A DNA stretch of 7,916 nt from Thermaceae bacterium (lineage in GTDB: Bacteria > Deinococcota > Deinococci > Deinococcales > Marinithermaceae), in contig JALVVO010000214.1 of assembly GCA_027023345.1 (NCBI GenBank), forward strand, positions 1 to 7,916, read 5' to 3'. The stretch's first letter is position 1, and every line of letters begins with the position of its first letter. Shown in pieces: positions 5,160 through 7,916 of the stretch. A model generated the notes under the pieces. It was not told where the DNA came from and ran no database searches. It saw only the letters and a program-made list of their open reading frames with translations. The position numbers and the translations under genes were made by a program.

Positions 5160-5945
5160 GTGCGGCTCGTGCTCGTGCCCACCCCGATCGGCAACCTGGA
5201 GGACATCACCCTGCGCGCCCTCCGGGTGCTCAGAGAGGCCGACGCCGTCGCCGCCGAGGACACCCGCCGCACCCGCACGTTGCTCGCCCACTACGGCATC
5301 GAGACGCCCCTAGTCCGCCTCGACCAGCACACCTTGGACCGGGCCGAGGCGGTCTTCGCCAAGTACCCCTACCTCGCCTACGTCACCGACGCCGGCACCC
5401 CGGGGATCAGTGACCCCGGGGCCGAGCTCGTGGCCTGGGTCCTCGCCCGGGGCGGCGAGGTCGAGGCCCTGCCCGGGCCCACCGCCTTCGTCCCCGCTTT
5501 GGTGGCTTCGGGCTTCCCCGTTCGGCGCTTTGCCTTCGAGGGATTTTTGCCGAAAAAGGGCAAGGAGCGTAAGGAACGCATCCGAAAGATCGCCGCGGAG
5601 GACCGCGCGGTGGTGCTCTTTGAGTCGCCCCACCGGCTCAGGAAGACGCTAAAGGAGCTCGCCGAGGCGCTGGGGGAGGAGCACCCGGTGGCGGTGGCCC
5701 GGGAGCTCACCAAGCGCCACGAGGAGATCTTCCGCGGAACCCTCGCAGGGGCCCTCGCCCACTTCGAGGTGCCCCGCGGCGAGTTCGTCCTCGTCCTTGC
5801 CCCGCCCCCGCCGAGGGCGCCCGACGAGGCCGAGCTCGTGCGGCGCTTTCGCGACGAGCTGGGGTTATCCGGCCAGGCGCTCTTTGGCGCCCTCCTCGCC
5901 GCCGGCCTCCCCCGAAACCGGGCCTATGCCCTCGCCCTAAAATAG
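5160..5945 (+). CDS. rsmI: 16S rRNA (cytidine-1402-2'-O)-methyltransferase
   Basis: A 261-residue SAM-dependent tetrapyrrole-methylase-fold enzyme that adds the 2'-O-methyl group to C1402 of 16S rRNA in the ribosomal P site, working with RsmH, which methylates N4 of the same base. Clear family blocks are VPTPIGNLEDITLRAL (6-21), ADAVAAEDTRRTRTLL (27-42), YVTDAGTPGISDPGAEL (74-90) in the SAM-binding region, GPTAFVPALVASGFP (106-120), FEGFLPKK (126-133), FESPHRL (154-160) and ARELTKRHEE (180-189). The length is slightly short of the usual 270-290, with a compact C-terminal helical domain. The GTG start yields MRLVLVPTPIGN, matching family N-termini. It is 9 nt after the transporter gene and 5 nt before pfkA. 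Confidence 0.97.
   Translation: MRLVLVPTPIGNLEDITLRALRVLREADAVAAEDTRRTRTLLAHYGIETPLVRLDQHTLDRAEAVFAKYPYLAYVTDAGTPGISDPGAELVAWVLARGGEVEALPGPTAFVPALVASGFPVRRFAFEGFLPKKGKERKERIRKIAAEDRAVVLFESPHRLRKTLKELAEALGEEHPVAVARELTKRHEEIFRGTLAGALAHFEVPRGEFVLVLAPPPPRAPDEAELVRRFRDELGLSGQALFGALLAAGLPRNRAYALALK
5938..5943 (+). promoter_or_regulatory. Candidate leaderless promoter -10 box of pfkA, within the last codons of rsmI
   Basis: TAAAAT stands 7 nt before the pfkA ATG; its final T is the first base of the rsmI stop TAG. It is the centre of a small inverted repeat CCCTA-AAA-TAGGG (5935-5947). The following G-run AGGGGG could alternatively serve as a ribosome binding site. Confidence 0.5.
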
Positions 5946-5950
5946 GGGGC

Positions 5951-6919
5951 ATGAAGCGCATCGGGGTCTTCACCAGCGGCGGCGACGCCCCGGGGATGAA
6001 CGCCGCCATCCGCGCGGTGGTGCGCACCGCCTATGGCCTTGGGGTCGAGGTGGTGGGCATCCGCCGCGGCTACGCCGGGATGATCGAGGGCGAGTTCGAG
6101 CCGCTGGGGCCCCGGGACGTGGCCAACATCATCCAGCGCGGGGGGACGATCCTGCTCACCGCCCGCTCGAAGGCCTTCCTCACCGAGGAGGGCCGGGCCA
6201 AGGCCGCCGAGAAGCTAAAGGAAGCGGGCATCGAGGGCCTCGTTGCCATCGGCGGCGACGGCACCTTCCGTGGGGCCCTCAAGCTGATCGAGGAGCACCG
6301 CATCCCCGTGGTGGGGGTGCCGGGAACGATCGACAACGACCTTTACGGCACCGATTACACCATCGGCTTCGACACCGCGGTCAACACCGCCCTGGACGCG
6401 ATCGACCGCATCCGCGACACCGCCGCCAGCCACGAGCGGGTCTTCTTCATCGAGGTGATGGGGCGCTACGCCGGGTTCATCGCGCTCGAGGTCGGCATCG
6501 CCGGCGGCGCCGAGATCATCGCCCTGCCCGAGGTGCCGGTGAGTCCCCAGGAGATCGCCGAGACCATCACCGAGTCGTTCAAGAAGGGCAAGCGCTCCTC
6601 GATCATCGTCGTCGCCGAGGGGGCCTACCCCGGCGGGGCCCAGGCGCTCTTCAAGGCGGTCCACGGCCTCACCGGCTTCGAGGCGCGGGTGACCGTGCTC
6701 GGGCACATCCAGCGCGGGGGGAGCCCCACCGCCAAGGACCGGGTGCTGGCGAGCCGGCTGGGCTCCGCCGCCACCCGAACCTTGGTCGAGGGGACGAGCG
6801 GCGTCATGATCGGCGAGGTCGAGAGCGAGGTGACGCTCACCCCCCTATCCGAAGCGGTGACCAGGAAGAAGCCGATCCGCCTGGAGTTCGTGGACCTGGC
6901 CCGGGAGCTAGCGGGGTAG
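5951..6919 (+). CDS. pfkA: ATP-dependent 6-phosphofructokinase
   Basis: A 322-residue enzyme of standard bacterial length that phosphorylates fructose 6-phosphate to the 1,6-bisphosphate in glycolysis, normally as a homotetramer. Domain motifs are complete: GGDAPGMNAAIRAVVR (10-25) and GGDGTF (101-106) bind ATP, PGTIDND (124-130) holds the catalytic aspartate (Asp128), EVMGRYAG (168-175) and GHIQRGGSPTAKDR (251-264) bind the sugar phosphate. Gly104 and Gly125 mark the ATP-using type; pyrophosphate-using relatives usually carry Asp and Lys there. Arg21, Arg25 and Arg55 match the allosteric effector-site arginines, so control by ADP and phosphoenolpyruvate is likely but inferred. It starts 5 nt after rsmI and its 3' end overlaps the convergent CvpA-like gene by 12 nt. 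Confidence 0.98.
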   Translation: MKRIGVFTSGGDAPGMNAAIRAVVRTAYGLGVEVVGIRRGYAGMIEGEFEPLGPRDVANIIQRGGTILLTARSKAFLTEEGRAKAAEKLKEAGIEGLVAIGGDGTFRGALKLIEEHRIPVVGVPGTIDNDLYGTDYTIGFDTAVNTALDAIDRIRDTAASHERVFFIEVMGRYAGFIALEVGIAGGAEIIALPEVPVSPQEIAETITESFKKGKRSSIIVVAEGAYPGGAQALFKAVHGLTGFEARVTVLGHIQRGGSPTAKDRVLASRLGSAATRTLVEGTSGVMIGEVESEVTLTPLSEAVTRKKPIRLEFVDLARELAG

Positions 6920-7417
6920 GGTCTCCGCCTCGACGGCGGGTGTGGGCCGCTCTGCGGGCGGCGCCTCGAGGATGAGCCGGCGCAGCAGGGGCTCGCGCTG
7001 GATGAGGTCAAAGAGCGGCAGCGCGAAGGGGCTCTTGGCTACCGCCTCCTGGACCACGAGGGGAAGCCTCGGCGAGGGGTAACGGTAGGCGCCGGTGGCC
7101 AGCGAGTATTCGGCGGGGAGCCCGGTCCAGAGGGTGACCGCGAGCAAGGCCCCCCAGAGGAACCCGGCCACGCCCCCCAAGAACGCCTCCCAGGAGGAGC
7201 CCAGGTAGAGGTCGATCCGGCCCGCCACCTGGGCGACGAAAAGGCCCGCGACCAGGGCGGCGGCGGGCCAGGCGACGGGGGGGAGCTGGCCGAGGGCGAG
7301 GGCGAAAAGCCCGAGCGCGAGGGGGAAGACGAGCAGGAACGCGCTGCCCTTCTTCACCCCCACCGCGGTGGCGGCGGCGGCGGTGAAGAGCGCCAGCACG
7401 TCGAGCCAGGTGAGCAC
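6908..7417 (-). CDS. CvpA-like membrane protein
   Basis: A 169-residue protein with four predicted membrane helices in the first 100 residues (about 3-20, 25-43, 49-67 and 79-99), then a soluble tail of about 70 residues. The start LTWLDVLALFTAAAATAVGVKKG, including the Leu-Asp pair and a glycine after the first helix, and the four-helix layout match the CvpA family. Members are named for colicin V production but have a broader, unclear envelope role. The gene follows pheT on the same strand, an association also seen in Bacillus-type genomes where a cvpA-like gene lies near pheST. The GTG start follows TATACT by 6 nt. The tail ends in Pro/Ala/Glu-rich residues. The stop lies within the end of pfkA on the other strand. 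The family call is fair, not certain, as CvpA proteins diverge strongly. Confidence 0.75.
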   Translation of the reverse strand: MLTWLDVLALFTAAAATAVGVKKGSAFLLVFPLALGLFALALGQLPPVAWPAAALVAGLFVAQVAGRIDLYLGSSWEAFLGGVAGFLWGALLAVTLWTGLPAEYSLATGAYRYPSPRLPLVVQEAVAKSPFALPLFDLIQREPLLRRLILEAPPAERPTPAVEAETLPR

Positions 7418-7423
7418 GTTTTG

Positions 7424-7429
7424 AGTATA
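7424..7429 (-). promoter_or_regulatory. Candidate leaderless promoter -10 box of the CvpA-like gene
   Basis: On the - strand TATACT (five of six matches to TATAAT) stands 6 nt before the GTG start. It is the clearest -10 hexamer of the leaderless-type set in an otherwise GC-rich spacer. No convincing -35 box is seen. Confidence 0.55.
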
Positions 7430-7452
7430 CGGGGGGCTTCCCGGACCCCAGG

Positions 7453-7466
7453 CCCCCGTTTGGGGG
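7453..7466 (-). other. Small GC hairpin between pheT and the CvpA-like gene
   Basis: CCCCC and GGGGG arms enclose a 4-nt loop, 12 nt past the pheT stop on the - strand. There is no T-tract after it, so it is not a standard terminator. It may slow transcription or mean nothing. Confidence 0.25.
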
Positions 7467-7478
7467 AGGGCGTCGGGC

Positions 7479-7916
7479 CTAGCCCCGGATCCGCCAGCCC
7501 CGGGCCCGGATCGCTTCCAACACCCCCTGCATGAAGGTCTCGACCTCGGCGTCCCTCAGGGTGCGGTCAGGAGCGCGGAAGACGAGGCGGTAGGCGAGGC
7601 TCTTTTCGTCCTCAGAAAGCGGCGGGCCCTGGTAGACGTCGAAGAGCTCGAGGCGCTCGAGGTAGGGCCCGGCCGCCTCCCTTAGCACCTTGGCCACCTC
7701 GGCGTGGGTCGTGCCCTTGGGCACCACCACCGCGAGGTCCCGGGTGGCGGCGGGGAACTTGGGGAGGTCCTGGAACGCGCGCGCTCCCCGCTTCAAGGGG
7801 AGTTTGAGCTCGAAGAGCGCCGGGGGCTCGAGCTCCAGCGCCTCCGCGAGCTCGGGGTGGAGGGCGCCGATCCAGCCCACCTCCTCCCCCTCCCTGGCCA
7901 CCTTGCCCGAGATCTC
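7479..7916 (-). CDS. pheT: Phenylalanyl-tRNA synthetase beta chain, C-terminal part (cut by window edge)
   Basis: The last 145 residues of the beta subunit of the alpha2-beta2 phenylalanyl-tRNA synthetase, which attaches phenylalanine to tRNA-Phe in the cytoplasm. The frame runs off the right edge of the window; full proteins are near 780-800 residues. The visible part begins in the domain containing VGWIGALHPEL (fragment residues 13-23), then carries the FDX-ACB anticodon-binding domain at about 52-145. Its hallmarks are FPAATRDLAVVVP, LELFDVYQGPPLSEDEKSLAYRLVF (written here as the LFDVYQG and KSLAYRL blocks), RTLRDAEV and the final RGWRIRG. Nothing looks damaged. It is followed on the same strand by the CvpA-like gene after 61 nt. 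Confidence 0.97.
   Translation of the reverse strand, partial: EISGKVAREGEEVGWIGALHPELAEALELEPPALFELKLPLKRGARAFQDLPKFPAATRDLAVVVPKGTTHAEVAKVLREAAGPYLERLELFDVYQGPPLSEDEKSLAYRLVFRAPDRTLRDAEVETFMQGVLEAIRARGWRIRG

Noticed and set aside
6925..6939. Hairpin CCGCC-TCGAC-GGCGG just after the pfkA stop, as a possible terminator
   Set aside because: The stem has only five pairs, no T-tract follows, and it is within the coding end of the CvpA-like gene.

Overview
The window is a dense, high-GC stretch of bacterial chromosome that reads as housekeeping DNA from the Deinococcus-Thermus phylum, most likely the order Thermales. This placement is an inference. It rests on the very high GC, heavy use of CTC, GAG and GTG codons, GTG starts, leaderless-type gene starts with a -10 hexamer 6-7 nt before the start codon, and genes packed with almost no spacing. 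The genus cannot be fixed from sequence alone. I see no insertion sequence, prophage, CRISPR array, toxin-antitoxin pair or defence island.

Left part, + strand: the 3' end of argC and complete argJ, two arginine-biosynthesis genes 10 nt apart. Next come a small secreted protein that looks like an outer-membrane beta-barrel and a lipoprotein with two Ig-like repeats. A stand-alone tRNA-Ile(GAT) follows, with a canonical promoter and a strong two-way terminator. Middle: a GNAT-family acetyltransferase on the - strand starts 31 nt from a divergent + strand gene for a 79-residue DUF2905 membrane protein. That gene leads a tight + strand run: glutaredoxin-like protein, EamA/DMT transporter, rsmI (16S rRNA C1402 2'-O-methyltransferase) and pfkA (ATP-type 6-phosphofructokinase). 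Right part, - strand: the 3' part of pheT (phenylalanyl-tRNA synthetase beta chain) followed by a CvpA-like membrane protein whose stop overlaps the pfkA stop tail-to-tail by 12 nt.

The gene content is ordinary. The interesting layer is how signals are packed into gene boundaries. Eight of the ten protein starts visible here have a TA-N3-T or GATAAT hexamer exactly 6 or 7 nt before the start codon, as expected for leaderless transcripts. At four consecutive-gene junctions the upstream stop codon is part of, or overlaps, that hexamer. At two junctions (before the lipoprotein and inside the first codons of the transporter) a strong hairpin with a T-rich tail overlaps the start of the downstream gene. 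This suggests terminators of upstream genes interlocked with leaderless starts. These are the points most worth testing with transcript-end mapping.
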